NCBI RefSeq assembly: GCF_002002705.1
Contig: NZ_MUNS01000025.1
Coordinates: 62,001-126,000 of the forward strand
Source of the DNA: Polaromonas sp. C04
GTDB lineage: Bacteria; Pseudomonadota; Gammaproteobacteria; Burkholderiales; Burkholderiaceae_C
Length of the DNA: 64,000 bases
Direction of reading: 5' to 3'
Part shown: positions 8,448 through 16,695 of the stretch, piece after piece
Layout: the number at the start of each line of letters is the position of its first letter
Numbering within the stretch: position 1 is the first letter of the stretch
The notes under the pieces: model-generated
Told to the model about the DNA's origin: nothing
The model's input: the letters and a program-made list of their open reading frames with translations, nothing else
Database searches by the model: none
Position numbers and translations under genes: made by a program

Positions 8448-8975
8448 ATGTCCAGCACGCCCATTTACGAGGTTCGCCCCGCCACCCTGAACGATGCCCA
8501 GGCCGTCGCCGATATCCACGCCAGCGCGTCGCAGGCCGCCTACAAGGGGCTGGTGCCCGACGAGCATCTGGGCAGTCTGCCCGCGATCAAGCGCCTGTCA
8601 CTGTGGCGCGAAGCCATCGAGTACGGCGACCCGCAGGTGGTGGTGGCGCTGCAGGGTGACAAGGTGGTCGGCTTCGCCGGCTTTGACCGCTCGCGCGACA
8701 AGGGCACGCCGGCCACTACCGGAGAAATCTGGGCCATCTACGCGGCGCCCGCGCATTGGGACCAGGGCGTTGGCCTGGCGCTGTGGGACGGCGCGCGCGA
8801 GGGGCTGCTGGAAGAAGGCTGCACCAACGTGACGGCCTGGGTTCCGCTGCGCAACGAGCGCGCCCTGCGCTTTTTTGAGCTCGCCGGTTTCAAGCGCGAA
8901 CTGTCCACGGCCAAGACGGTGCCCATGGGCGCCATCAAGGTGGAAGAGATCCGCCTCAAGCGCGCGCTGGCCTGA
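8448..8975 (+). CDS. GNAT family N-acetyltransferase
   Basis: A 175-residue acetyltransferase. The N-terminal half has YEVRPATLNDAQAVADIH. The acetyl-CoA site is degenerate but recognisable in YAAPAHWDQGVGLALWDGA, and the C-terminal ALRFFELAGFKRE is the usual closing motif. The substrate is unknown. The gene is monocistronic and divergent from the DJ-1/PfpI gene, with a 175-bp upstream region containing an AT-richer stretch before the ATG. Confidence 0.85.
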   Translation: MSSTPIYEVRPATLNDAQAVADIHASASQAAYKGLVPDEHLGSLPAIKRLSLWREAIEYGDPQVVVALQGDKVVGFAGFDRSRDKGTPATTGEIWAIYAAPAHWDQGVGLALWDGAREGLLEEGCTNVTAWVPLRNERALRFFELAGFKRELSTAKTVPMGAIKVEEIRLKRALA

Positions 8976-9015
8976 CGACGGCCAGAGGCCATGTCAAAGG
9001 GCGGGCCTGCCCGCG

Positions 9016-9876
9016 TCAAGCGGTTTGCAGGCGCAGCAGTCGCGCCGCTTCTTCGGCCCGCGCATCGCCAATCTCGCGCAGCACGCCATCCAGGTCCACC
9101 GCCTTGCGGCTGCGCTCGAAACGGCCGGTGAGCGCCACGTCGGGGTGCAGCGCGCTGGCGGCATACAGGGCCCATATTTCGCGGCCATAGTTGGTGCTCA
9201 GCAGCTCGGGCGCAAACTGGCCGAAATAGTTCCGCAGGTTGGCCACATCGCGCTCCAGCATGGCGGGTGCGTGGTTGTTGCCCGCCGCGTCGATGGCTTG
9301 CGGCAGGTCGATGATGACCGGGCAGGCCTGGCCGTCGGCGCCCACGCCCATCAGGATGTTGAATTCGCTCAGGTCGCCATGCACCACGCCGGCACACAGC
9401 ATGCGCACCACTTCCTGGATCAGCGTCTGGTGGTGCTGGCGCGCCTGCTCGGGCGTGAAGGCGAGGTCGTTCAGGCGCGGGGCCGCGTCGCCGTCGGCAT
9501 TGGTCACCAGCTCCATCAGCAGCACGCCCTCGTGAAAGTGGTAGGGCCTGGGCACCCGTACGCCGGCCGCGGCCAGCCGGTACAGCGCGTCGACCTCGGC
9601 GTTTTGCCAGGCTTGCTCCTGCACCTCGCGCCCATAGCGCGTGCCCTTGGCCATGGCGCGCGCCTGCCGGCTGTTTTTGGTCTTGCGGTTTTCGGTGTAG
9701 TCCACCGCCTGGCGAAAGGCCCGCTTGTTGGCTTCCTTGTAGACCTTGGCGCAGCGCGTCTCGGCACCGCAGCGCACCACGAACACCATGGCTTCCTTGC
9801 CGCTCATGAGCTGGCGCACGACGCTGTCGATCAGGCCGTCTTCCATCAGCGGCACCAGTCTGGGGGGTATTTTCAT
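9016..9876 (-). CDS. RIO-type atypical serine/threonine protein kinase
   Basis: A 286-residue RIO1-like kinase. The ATP-binding region has SGKEAMVFVV, with the phosphate-binding lysine in CAKVYKEANKRAF. The catalytic loop is VVHGDLSEFNIL and the metal-binding motif is IIDLPQAID, both diagnostic for RIO kinases. The bacterial proteins of this type have no established substrate. The gene is followed by the GNAT gene in convergent orientation. Confidence 0.88.
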   Translation of the reverse strand: MKIPPRLVPLMEDGLIDSVVRQLMSGKEAMVFVVRCGAETRCAKVYKEANKRAFRQAVDYTENRKTKNSRQARAMAKGTRYGREVQEQAWQNAEVDALYRLAAAGVRVPRPYHFHEGVLLMELVTNADGDAAPRLNDLAFTPEQARQHHQTLIQEVVRMLCAGVVHGDLSEFNILMGVGADGQACPVIIDLPQAIDAAGNNHAPAMLERDVANLRNYFGQFAPELLSTNYGREIWALYAASALHPDVALTGRFERSRKAVDLDGVLREIGDARAEEAARLLRLQTA

Positions 9877-9899
9877 GGGGTCATTTTGCGCCGCGTGCG

Positions 9900-10460
9900 T
9901 CAGTGCAGGTGCAGCAGAACCGCCAGGTAGTCAAAAAACAGGCAGTACAGCGCGATCGGCAAGGGCAACCCCAGCATCGTGCCGGCCAGGTACTGGCGAA
10001 ACTTGACGCCCGACAGGGCCAGCGCCGCGTTCAGTGCGGGCAGGGTCTGGAACATGGTGCGCAGCAGGGCGATGCTGGTGACGGGCTGCGCGTGCAGGCG
10101 GCCGAGGATCTTGCGCGCCCACTTGCTTTTGAGCTGCAGCAGGGCGTCGCCGCCAACGAGGCGGATGATCAGGAAGGTGATGGCGCACGACATCACGGCC
10201 GCGATGTAGGTCACCACGCCGCCCCACACGCGGCCCAACGCGAGCACGGCCGCGGCCAGGAAAATCCAGCCCGGTATCTGGATCAGGTTGCCGAGCGAAA
10301 ACATGGCGACAAAGATCAGCACACCGCCGAGCTTGTGCGCCAGGAAGGCGTCACGCAGGAACGCCAGGCTGAAGTTGTCGCGCAGGCCGGTGAACTGGAA
10401 AACGGCGAGCAGGGCGACGAAAAAAACGACCACGCCGAGCAGTCGCCGGTATGGGTTCAT
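9900..10460 (-). CDS. TVP38/TMEM64 (VTT domain) family membrane protein
   Basis: A 186-residue inner-membrane protein with about five hydrophobic helices. The VTT/SNARE-associated signature appears as NLIQIPGWIFLAAAV, followed by LGRVWGGVVTYIAAV. Family members are putative lipid scramblase-like or transport proteins; the role here is unknown. The start MNPYRRLLG is chosen because the 12-codon upstream extension is encoded by an R1 repeat. It lies 23 bp upstream of the RIO-type kinase on the same strand. Confidence 0.78.
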   Translation of the reverse strand: MNPYRRLLGVVVFFVALLAVFQFTGLRDNFSLAFLRDAFLAHKLGGVLIFVAMFSLGNLIQIPGWIFLAAAVLALGRVWGGVVTYIAAVMSCAITFLIIRLVGGDALLQLKSKWARKILGRLHAQPVTSIALLRTMFQTLPALNAALALSGVKFRQYLAGTMLGLPLPIALYCLFFDYLAVLLHLH

Positions 10461-10475
10461 GGCCGCTTTCTTAAG

Positions 10476-10534
10476 GAAAATAGGCCCGTAGCCCATACAG
10501 GGTATAGGCAGGTAGCTATCAAAACCATAGTTAC
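10476..10534 (-). repeat. R1 dispersed palindromic element that supplies a stop codon
   Basis: In minus-strand orientation: GGTAACTAT, a GGTTTT loop, GATAGCTACC, a variable middle, then GGGCTACGGGCC and TATTTT. The first arm and GATAGCTACC form the stem. The TAA of the acyl-CoA ligase (10531-10533) lies within the first arm. Confidence 0.7.
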
Positions 10535-12090
10535 CCGATCAGCGTTGCATACGTCCGGCGCAGCTCGCGCTTGAGCAGTTTGCCGCTGGGGTTCTTCGGC
10601 AGCGCCTGCGCAAACACCACGTGCTTGGGACTCTTGAAGCTGGCCATGCCGGCCGCGCAATGCGCCATCACCTCGTCCGCGCTCAGCGACTGGCCGGCCT
10701 TGACCACGACCACGGCGGTGACCGCCTCGACCCAGCGCGGGTGCGGCAGGCCGATCACCGCGACCTCGGACACCTGGGGCAGGCGGTAGATCATTTCTTC
10801 CACCTCGCGGCTGGCGACGTTTTCGCCGCCGGTCTTGATCATGTCCTTCTTGCGGTCCACCACCGTGATGTAGCCCTCGTCGTCAATGGTGGCCAGGTCG
10901 CCCGAGTGGAACCAGCCGCCCTCGAATGCCGCCCGGGTGCGCTCGTCGTCGTGGAAGTAGCCCAGCATCAGGTGCGGCGAGCGGTGCACGATCTCGCCCA
11001 CCGCGCCGGGGGTCACGTCACGCATCTGGTCGTCCACCACGCGGGTTTCCACATTCAGCACGGCGCGCCCGCACGAACCCGGTTTGCGCAACTGGTCGTC
11101 GGGGCCGAGCATGGTGGCCAGCGGCGCGATCTCGGTCTGGCCGTACAGGTTCCACAGCCGCACCTGGGGCAGCCGCGCCGCCAATTCGCGCAGCACCTCC
11201 ACCGGCATGATGGAGGCGCCGTAGTAGCCCTTGGCCAGCGACGAAAGATCGGTCTGATCGAACAGCGGCGAGCGCAGCAGCGCGATCCATACCGTCGGGG
11301 GCGCGAAAAAGGAGGTGATGCGGTGCCGCGCGATCAGCGGCAGCAGGTTGTCGGGCACGGGTTTGCTGGTGATGACATTGGTCCCGCCCACATAGATGGC
11401 CGGGCCGAAGAACACATCGAGCTGCGCGCAGTGGTACAGCGGCAGCGCATGCAGCGCCAGGTCATCGCTGGCAATGCTCGCGTCCACCACGCAGCTCACG
11501 TACTGCCACAGCACGGCATCGTGCGTCAGCATGGCACCCTTGGGAGTGGACTCGGTGCCGCTGGTGTAGACGATCTGCGCCAGGTCGGTGCTGTCCAGCG
11601 CAACCTCGGGCAATTCGGCGGTGCTGGCGGCCAGCGCGTCAAACGGGGTCATGCCGGGCGCCGGTTCGCTCGGATCTTCTGACGGCAGCCAGACCAGTTC
11701 GCGCACCGAGGTGTCCAGCGCGGCCGCCGCGCGGGCCAGTTCGGCCAGTGCGCTGTCGGTGGCCAGCATCTGCGCGCCCGCATGGCGCAGGATGTAGGCC
11801 ACCTCGTCGGCTTTGAGCATGAAGTTGATCGGCACCAGCACCGCGCCGAGTCGCGCCAGCGCAAAACGCAGCGCGGCAAAGGCGTGCGAGTTGCGCGCGA
11901 GGATGGCGACGCGGTCGCCCTTGCCGACGCCGCGCCCGGCCAGACCCGCCGCCACGCGTTCGGTGATGCGCTCGAATTCGGCATAGCTCCAGGTCGTGCT
12001 GCCGCAGATGACGGCGGTCTTGGCGGGGGTGCGGCGCGCGCTGCGGCGCAGGATATCGGCCAGCGTCTGGCGTCGAATCATCGGGTTCAT
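10531..12090 (-). CDS. AMP-dependent acyl-CoA synthetase/ligase
   Basis: A 519-residue member of the adenylate-forming family. The P-loop is IVYTSGTESTPKGAMLTH; the A5 motif is LYGQTEIAP; the hinge and catalytic region reads YITVVDRKKDMIKTGGENV, with the C-terminal lysine in KNPSGKLLKREL. Length and motifs fit a fatty-acid or short-chain acyl-CoA ligase; the substrate is not determinable. The start at 12090 has AAGGAG upstream. The last codons run into an R1 repeat, which donates the stop. Confidence 0.87.
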   Translation of the reverse strand: MNPMIRRQTLADILRRSARRTPAKTAVICGSTTWSYAEFERITERVAAGLAGRGVGKGDRVAILARNSHAFAALRFALARLGAVLVPINFMLKADEVAYILRHAGAQMLATDSALAELARAAAALDTSVRELVWLPSEDPSEPAPGMTPFDALAASTAELPEVALDSTDLAQIVYTSGTESTPKGAMLTHDAVLWQYVSCVVDASIASDDLALHALPLYHCAQLDVFFGPAIYVGGTNVITSKPVPDNLLPLIARHRITSFFAPPTVWIALLRSPLFDQTDLSSLAKGYYGASIMPVEVLRELAARLPQVRLWNLYGQTEIAPLATMLGPDDQLRKPGSCGRAVLNVETRVVDDQMRDVTPGAVGEIVHRSPHLMLGYFHDDERTRAAFEGGWFHSGDLATIDDEGYITVVDRKKDMIKTGGENVASREVEEMIYRLPQVSEVAVIGLPHPRWVEAVTAVVVVKAGQSLSADEVMAHCAAGMASFKSPKHVVFAQALPKNPSGKLLKRELRRTYATLIG

Positions 12091-12135
12091 GGCGTCTCCT
12101 TTGTCGGGGCCCGCGGCCAGGCCCCAAGGCGCACT

Positions 12136-12441
12136 TTACCCGCCGTCTGTGGTTCCGGCTCTTTGCATCCGGGTCAGGGAGACGACGGCATCGGGGCCGC
12201 GTTTGCCCGGGTCCGCCTGCAGGGGCTCGAAAATCTGTTGCCCGGATGAGACATAGGGCATCATCGAGTCGGCGATTTGCTGCTGCAGCCGGGCGATTCG
12301 CTGCGTGTACATCGTTGCCAGCGCGGCATGATGTTCCGCCGCAGCCTCATGCTCGATGCGGGCGAGATTGGCTTCCTCCAGGTATTCCTGGGCCTTGCGG
12401 ATATGAGCCTCAGGGCGCGTGTGGAAAAGATCGAGTCGCAT
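12136..12441 (-). CDS. Hypothetical helical protein (101 aa)
   Basis: A 101-residue protein starting MRLDLFHTRPEAHIRKAQ with a strong ribosome binding site (GGAGG six bases upstream). Residues 10-60 are rich in Ala, Glu, Arg and Gln with a heptad-like pattern ending ARLQQQIADSMM, suggesting a coiled coil. The tail is Gly/Pro/Thr-rich. No family is recognised. It lies 45 bp from the start of the acyl-CoA ligase on the same strand. Confidence 0.6.
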   Translation of the reverse strand: MRLDLFHTRPEAHIRKAQEYLEEANLARIEHEAAAEHHAALATMYTQRIARLQQQIADSMMPYVSSGQQIFEPLQADPGKRGPDAVVSLTRMQRAGTTDGG

Positions 12442-12574
12442 ATCAACCTCCGAAAGCGAAGAGCCAATGGAACGTGTGACCGAAACGCAATCCATTGAAG
12501 CAGAAACAACACCTTTTGCGCAAGTCCCGGCGGCCCCGCATGTGTGGATTCCCGGCCCAGGCCGGCGGGTCAGT

Positions 12575-13144
12575 TCAATGCTTGACCTTGATGCGACTGA
12601 TTTTCGTGCCTTCGATGCTCAGGCTCACCATCAGCCCCTGCTGGTCGAAAATGAAGGCATAGGCGTCGTTCTTCAGGGTTGACGTCGACAGATTTCTGCC
12701 CACCCCTTCATCGACGACGACGACGGTGGGCCCGACGCCGATTTCCCATCCCTTCGACTCGTTCAGATAGTGCAGGGCCTTGTTGTTCATCAGGAACACC
12801 ACATAGCCATACGATTGGGCGCCGGCCTGCCAGCCCCAGGACGCGGAAACCGAGTTGTAGTAGCCGGCCACGTGCGAACCCTCCATGAGGACGCCCTCGC
12901 CATAACTGCCGCCGAAGACCAGCCCGGCTTTCAGGATTTTGGGGAAAACCAGAATGGCCTTGGCCTTTTTGGAAATGGCTTCGGCCGCGGGATTGGTCTT
13001 GTACAGGGCTTGCAGGGCTTGGGCGGATTCCGCATTCAGATCCTCGGCGGTGGCGGCATTCGCCTGAACGCCAACTGCGCCCAGCGAGAGTACGGCGGCA
13101 GCCACGAGAAGAAATTTGTACAAAGTGCGACGCATGGTATCCAT
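12575..13144 (-). CDS. SYLF (YSC84/DUF500) domain exported protein
   Basis: A 189-residue protein with a signal peptide (basic MRRTLYKF, hydrophobic core, cleavage near VQANA). The mature part carries the SYLF lipid-binding-like domain: AKAILVFPKILKAGLVFGG, SWGWQAGAQSYGYVVF and VVVDEGVGR. Bacterial members are periplasmic or outer-membrane-associated proteins of uncertain role; eukaryotic relatives bind phosphoinositides. The start at 13144 has AAAGGGAT upstream. The gene stands alone. Confidence 0.82.
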   Translation of the reverse strand: MDTMRRTLYKFLLVAAAVLSLGAVGVQANAATAEDLNAESAQALQALYKTNPAAEAISKKAKAILVFPKILKAGLVFGGSYGEGVLMEGSHVAGYYNSVSASWGWQAGAQSYGYVVFLMNNKALHYLNESKGWEIGVGPTVVVVDEGVGRNLSTSTLKNDAYAFIFDQQGLMVSLSIEGTKISRIKVKH

Positions 13145-13283
13145 GGTTCTATCCCTTTGTGGGCTTGACATCTTGGCGGGTGAACTCGAAAACGTCTGTG
13201 GTTGAATCATGCGGGTTCTCCTGTTGCTGAATCGACGAAAGGCGATTTCAGCGGGCTGGCGCCAGCCGCACCGCAGGGATGCG

Positions 13284-13490
13284 CTACTCCAGCCGAAAGC
13301 CTACTTTGATCGTGACCTGGTAGTGTGAAACCTTCCCGTCCACGATATGGCCTCGCGACTCGAGCACTTCATACCAATCCATGTGCTTGACCGTGAGCGC
13401 TGCCTTGGCAATCGCATCGCGTATCGCGTGATCGCTACCCTCGGTTGAGCTGCCGACCAGTTCAAAAATCTTGTAAGTGTGTGCGGACAT
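13284..13490 (-). CDS. Dodecin family flavin-binding protein
   Basis: A 68-residue protein: MSAHTYKIFELVGSS, then DHAIRDAIAKAA, then MDWYEVLESRGHI, ending VSHYQVTIKVGFRLE. Size, the WYEV segment (the Trp that stacks on flavin) and the C-terminal strand match dodecins, which form dodecamers that store or buffer riboflavin, FMN or CoA. The start at 13490 has GGGGAA upstream; the frame continues upstream but without family sequence. Confidence 0.88.
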   Translation of the reverse strand: MSAHTYKIFELVGSSTEGSDHAIRDAIAKAALTVKHMDWYEVLESRGHIVDGKVSHYQVTIKVGFRLE

Positions 13491-13575
13491 GATGGTTCCC
13501 CATGGTGAAAGCCGGACCTGAAAAGAATGTTCTTCCCCAGCCATGCGCCATGGTGCGCCGGAACGCCGGAACGTG

Positions 13576-14643
13576 TCAACGCATGCCAGCGGACTGCGGC
13601 TTCCCCCGAACCGGCAGTACAAACCAGGCCACGGCAATGGCGAGAACGGCACCCGTGCTCAGCGCCATCAGGCGTGTTCCGAGCAAGGCCGCCGCATCCT
13701 GCCCCTGGTAGCTGTAGAGCAGGGAAAGGCTGGCCGTCAGGCCGGCGACCCACCAGGCGTAACCAACGGGTCGCAGCCCAATAGAAACCGTCAAAATCGC
13801 CAGCAGTGCGGCAAGCGTGGCCGGGCTGTTCGCGGCAAACACGCCGGCGACCATCGATGCTCCAACGGTGCCGGCTGCCGCGCCGACGAGTCGGTGCACA
13901 CCCTTGTTCAGAACTTCCGCCCTGACGAGAGTCCCGTTCAATACCAGGAAGGCAGACAGGGCTGACCACGTCCAGTGGTCGGCAAACAGGACTGGACCTG
14001 TCAAGCATGCGCAGGCCATCGCCAGGGACATCTGCACTGTCGCGCTTCGACGGGCCTCGTTTCTTCTAGCCAACTCAGCGGCATGCAGCGCCGACTTCGG
14101 ATGCGCGCCCCGCTCCCGGTGGACAGCCATGCGGGGTACGAGCCAGTCCAGGATACCGACCCAGCCGTAAGCCAGCACGACCACTGCGATTGTGAGGACG
14201 GCCCGCGTGGGCTCGTTGGTGCCTGCATGCGTCTGTGGTGTGATCAAGGCGAGGCGCACGGCGAGCCCCGCCCCGACACCTGCGATCGCAAATGCCCTGC
14301 CCCGACCGCGCAGCCACTTCGAGGCCGCCGCCGCCAGGATCAGCAGCCCCATGCCCACAACCGCATTCCAGCTGAGCAAGGCCGGCAACTCCACCGCCAG
14401 GATGGACATCAGCGCTATCACGGCAAAGCTGATGGCACGCTCCGACATTCGAAAGTCGTGTGGCAAGCGAATAACGACGAGCGGAAGCAGCACCGCCAGG
14501 ATGGAAAGCTCAATGTCGACGGGGACGAACTTCGAGAGCAGCGCCAGCGAACCGACGCTGAGCAGCATGGCGGCGACGGTGCGCGCCGAGTTGCGCGCCG
14601 AGTTCCGAAGTCGCGTGAGGCCTTGTGCAAGTTTGGGCGGCAT
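13576..14643 (-). CDS. FUSC-like inner-membrane protein (putative aromatic acid exporter family)
   Basis: A 355-residue integral membrane protein with two clusters of hydrophobic helices (about residues 20-160 and 210-345) separated by a charged loop around residues 175-205. The second half, HWTWSALSAFLVLNG then HRLVGAAAGTVGASM, resembles the FUSC/YccS-type core motif. Related proteins export aromatic acids such as p-hydroxybenzoate, but here the function is only inferred. It precedes dodecin on the same strand. Confidence 0.7.
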   Translation of the reverse strand: MPPKLAQGLTRLRNSARNSARTVAAMLLSVGSLALLSKFVPVDIELSILAVLLPLVVIRLPHDFRMSERAISFAVIALMSILAVELPALLSWNAVVGMGLLILAAAASKWLRGRGRAFAIAGVGAGLAVRLALITPQTHAGTNEPTRAVLTIAVVVLAYGWVGILDWLVPRMAVHRERGAHPKSALHAAELARRNEARRSATVQMSLAMACACLTGPVLFADHWTWSALSAFLVLNGTLVRAEVLNKGVHRLVGAAAGTVGASMVAGVFAANSPATLAALLAILTVSIGLRPVGYAWWVAGLTASLSLLYSYQGQDAAALLGTRLMALSTGAVLAIAVAWFVLPVRGKPQSAGMR

Positions 14644-14733
14644 GGGGCGGGCTGATTTGGAGCAGGCGCGCTGGAGGGCAGCACCGCCAAGTGGAAAGGC
14701 TCATGGCGCCATTCACTGCGTTACGGGGGGATT

Positions 14734-14821
14734 TGGCGGAAGCGGTGAGATTCGAACTCACGGACGGTTTCCCGTCGCCGGTTTTCAAGACCGGTGCAAT
14801 CGACCACTCTGCCACGCTTCC
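14734..14821 (-). tRNA. tRNA-Ser (anticodon UGA)
   Basis: An 88-nt class II tRNA including the encoded CCA. The acceptor stem GGAAGCG pairs with CGCTTCC and the discriminator base is G, as in serine tRNAs. The anticodon loop CTTGAAA contains TGA at 14787-14785. A long variable arm follows, and the T loop is GTTCGAATC. It lies 13 bp downstream of ureG on the same strand. Confidence 0.95.
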
Positions 14822-14847
14822 CAAGCCGGCCATTTTAGCCGGCTTGG
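14821..14847 (-). terminator. Perfect 10-bp inverted repeat between ureG and tRNA-Ser
   Basis: CCAAGCCGGC and GCCGGCTTGG form a perfect 10-bp stem with a 7-nt loop. The loop contains the ureG stop codon (14835-14837) and the stem touches the first base of the tRNA. There is no T-run, so it is not a textbook Rho-independent terminator. It could be a processing signal or an attenuating hairpin. Confidence 0.45.
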
Positions 14848-15491
14848 AGCATGCCTTTGGTTTCGATGAACGAGATTACCTCATTCAAGCCGCTGCGGGT
14901 CTTCAGGTTGGTCATCACAAAGGGCTTGAGCCCGCTGGCCGTGGTGCGCATGCGCCGGGTGTCGGCTTCCATGATGCCGAGGTCCGCGCCCACATAGGGC
15001 GCCAGGTCGGTCTTGTTGATCACGAACAGATCGCTCTTGGTGATGCCGGGGCCGCCCTTGCGCGGGATTTTTTCACCGCCGGCCACGTCGATCACATAAA
15101 TCGTCAGGTCACTCAGTTCAGGGCTGAAGGTGGCGGCCAGGTTGTCGCCGCCGCTTTCCACGAACACGATGTCGGCATCGGGGAAATCCAGCAGCATGTG
15201 GTCGATCGCCGCGAGGTTGATGGAGGCATCTTCGCGGATGGCGGTGTGCGGGCAGCCGCCGGTCTCGACACCCATGATGCGCTCGGCCGGCAGCGCACCG
15301 CTCACCGTTAGCAGACGCTGATCTTCCTTGGTGTAGATGTCGTTGGTGATGACGACCAGATCGTATTTGTCGCGCATGCCTTTGCACAGCATCTCCAGCA
15401 ACGTGGTCTTGCCGGAGCCGACCGGTCCGCCAATACCCACGCGCAGGGGCGGCAGCGTCTTGGTGCGATAGGGAATGCCATGCAGACTCAT
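14835..15491 (-). CDS. ureG: Urease accessory GTPase UreG
   Basis: A 218-residue SIMIBI-class GTPase. The P-loop is [13 protein letters not shown], the CPH nickel-binding motif is in [15 protein letters not shown], and [13 protein letters not shown] and [12 protein letters not shown] are the remaining nucleotide motifs. UreG hydrolyses GTP to drive nickel insertion into urease with UreD/F and receives Ni from UreE. It is the last ure gene of the operon and overlaps ureF by four bases. Confidence 0.96.
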   Translation of the reverse strand: MSLHGIPYRTKTLPPLRVGIGGPVGSGKTTLLEMLCKGMRDKYDLVVITNDIYTKEDQRLLTVSGALPAERIMGVETGGCPHTAIREDASINLAAIDHMLLDFPDADIVFVESGGDNLAATFSPELSDLTIYVIDVAGGEKIPRKGGPGITKSDLFVINKTDLAPYVGADLGIMEADTRRMRTTASGLKPFVMTNLKTRSGLNEVISFIETKGMLQAG

Positions 15492-16192
15492 GATCGAAAC
15501 AACCTCGAATATTGGGTTTCGTGCTGGCTTGAGAGGATCGCCAGCATCGGGGCAAAGGCCTGGCGTTCGCTGTCCATCAGCCCCATGGCGTGATCCACGG
15601 CAGACGGGATTTCATCGGCCAGCCGGGCCAGAATGCGCTGCCCCGCATTCTGGCCGAGTGGCACGGACTTGACGGCGGCCTGGACCATGTTCTCGGCCCA
15701 GCCAAAGGCAAACGCCAGCAGGCAGTCGCGCACGCTGGCCTGTGTGGCCGAGGCCGCCAGTGCGAAGATGACCGGGTAAGTCGGCGGCATCTGCGCGCAG
15801 GCGTCGAGCTGGGGCTGGGTTGCCGTGGCCTGGTTGCGCAGCCACAGCAACAGCGACTGGCCCATCTGCCCGGTCTGCAGGCGCAGCTCGCTGGCCTCCC
15901 GGGTGTGCAGCACCCAGGCATTGAGCTCGCCCAGGCGCTGCAGGTCGCCGTGCCGCCAGGCCGCAATCGCCTTGGCCACCACGGCCAGATCGCCGCGTGC
16001 CAATGTCAAGTGAAGTTGATCCACCAGCCAGTCGGATGCTATTGTTTCAGTAGCTGCTCCCGCCCTTTCCACAAAGGCTTCCAGCCCTTCGGAGTAGGAG
16101 AACCCGCCGACCGGCAAGGCCGGGGAGGCGAGCCAGATCAGCTGCAGCAGGCTCGGTGCTGGCAGGCGCTCGGTATCTTTGGGCGCACGCAT
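15488..16192 (-). CDS. ureF: Urease accessory protein UreF
   Basis: A 234-residue all-helical protein: [21 protein letters not shown] near the N-terminus is the UreF signature, followed by [12 protein letters not shown] and [19 protein letters not shown]. UreF bridges UreD and UreG in the urease activation complex. Residues 35-52, just after the signature, are encoded by an R1-like repeat (16036-16087). The start overlaps the ureE stop by one base. Confidence 0.94.
   Translation of the reverse strand: MRAPKDTERLPAPSLLQLIWLASPALPVGGFSYSEGLEAFVERAGAATETIASDWLVDQLHLTLARGDLAVVAKAIAAWRHGDLQRLGELNAWVLHTREASELRLQTGQMGQSLLLWLRNQATATQPQLDACAQMPPTYPVIFALAASATQASVRDCLLAFAFGWAENMVQAAVKSVPLGQNAGQRILARLADEIPSAVDHAMGLMDSERQAFAPMLAILSSQHETQYSRLFRS
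16036..16087 (+). repeat. R1 dispersed palindromic element inside ureF
   Basis: Plus strand: ATGCTATT, a GTTTCA loop, GTAGCTGCTCCCGCC, then CCACAAAGGCTTCCAGCC. Order and spacing match the R1 core. It is read in frame on the opposite strand as part of UreF, within a stretch whose length still resembles other UreF proteins. Confidence 0.5.
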
Positions 16193-16695
16193 CAGTGGTT
16201 GTGGTGGCCGTGATCGTGACCATGCGCATGGTCATGCGCTTCGGCGGCGTAGGCGCCGCCCTCAGGCTCAAACGCTTCATGCGCCGGGTTCACAACCAGA
16301 TGCATGGAACGCAGCAGGTCGGCCAGCACGTGATCGGGCTCGATTTTGAGGTGATCGGGTTGAAGCTCGATCGGCACATGGCGGTTGCCCAGGTGATAGG
16401 CCGCGCGCGTGAGGTCGAACGCTGTTCCGTGCTCTGCACACTGGGTGATGCGCAGCACGGCCTGCGGGGCGGCAATCATGCGGATCAGCGAGCCATCCTG
16501 GGCCACCAGCACGTCGCCGCCGCGCACCACCGTGCCGCGCGGCAGGAAGACGCCCAACGCGCGGCCGAGCGAGTCGGTTGCATCGAAACGGCTTTTCTGG
16601 CGCACATCCCAGTCGAGCTCGACGGTGGCCGCGCGCTTGACCAGGGCGCCGGCCAGGCCGGCCCCCTTGGCGATGAGTCTGGACACCTGCAGCAT
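16192..16695 (-). CDS. ureE: Urease accessory protein UreE, His-rich tail
   Basis: A 167-residue nickel metallochaperone starting [11 protein letters not shown]. The N-terminal peptide-binding domain is followed by the metal-binding domain with [12 protein letters not shown] (His of the conserved dimer site). The C-terminus is His-rich ([14 protein letters not shown]), typical of Ni-storing UreE. It delivers Ni to UreG/urease. The TGATG junction with ureC and a one-base overlap with ureF imply coupled translation. Confidence 0.94.
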   Translation of the reverse strand: MLQVSRLIAKGAGLAGALVKRAATVELDWDVRQKSRFDATDSLGRALGVFLPRGTVVRGGDVLVAQDGSLIRMIAAPQAVLRITQCAEHGTAFDLTRAAYHLGNRHVPIELQPDHLKIEPDHVLADLLRSMHLVVNPAHEAFEPEGGAYAAEAHDHAHGHDHGHHNH

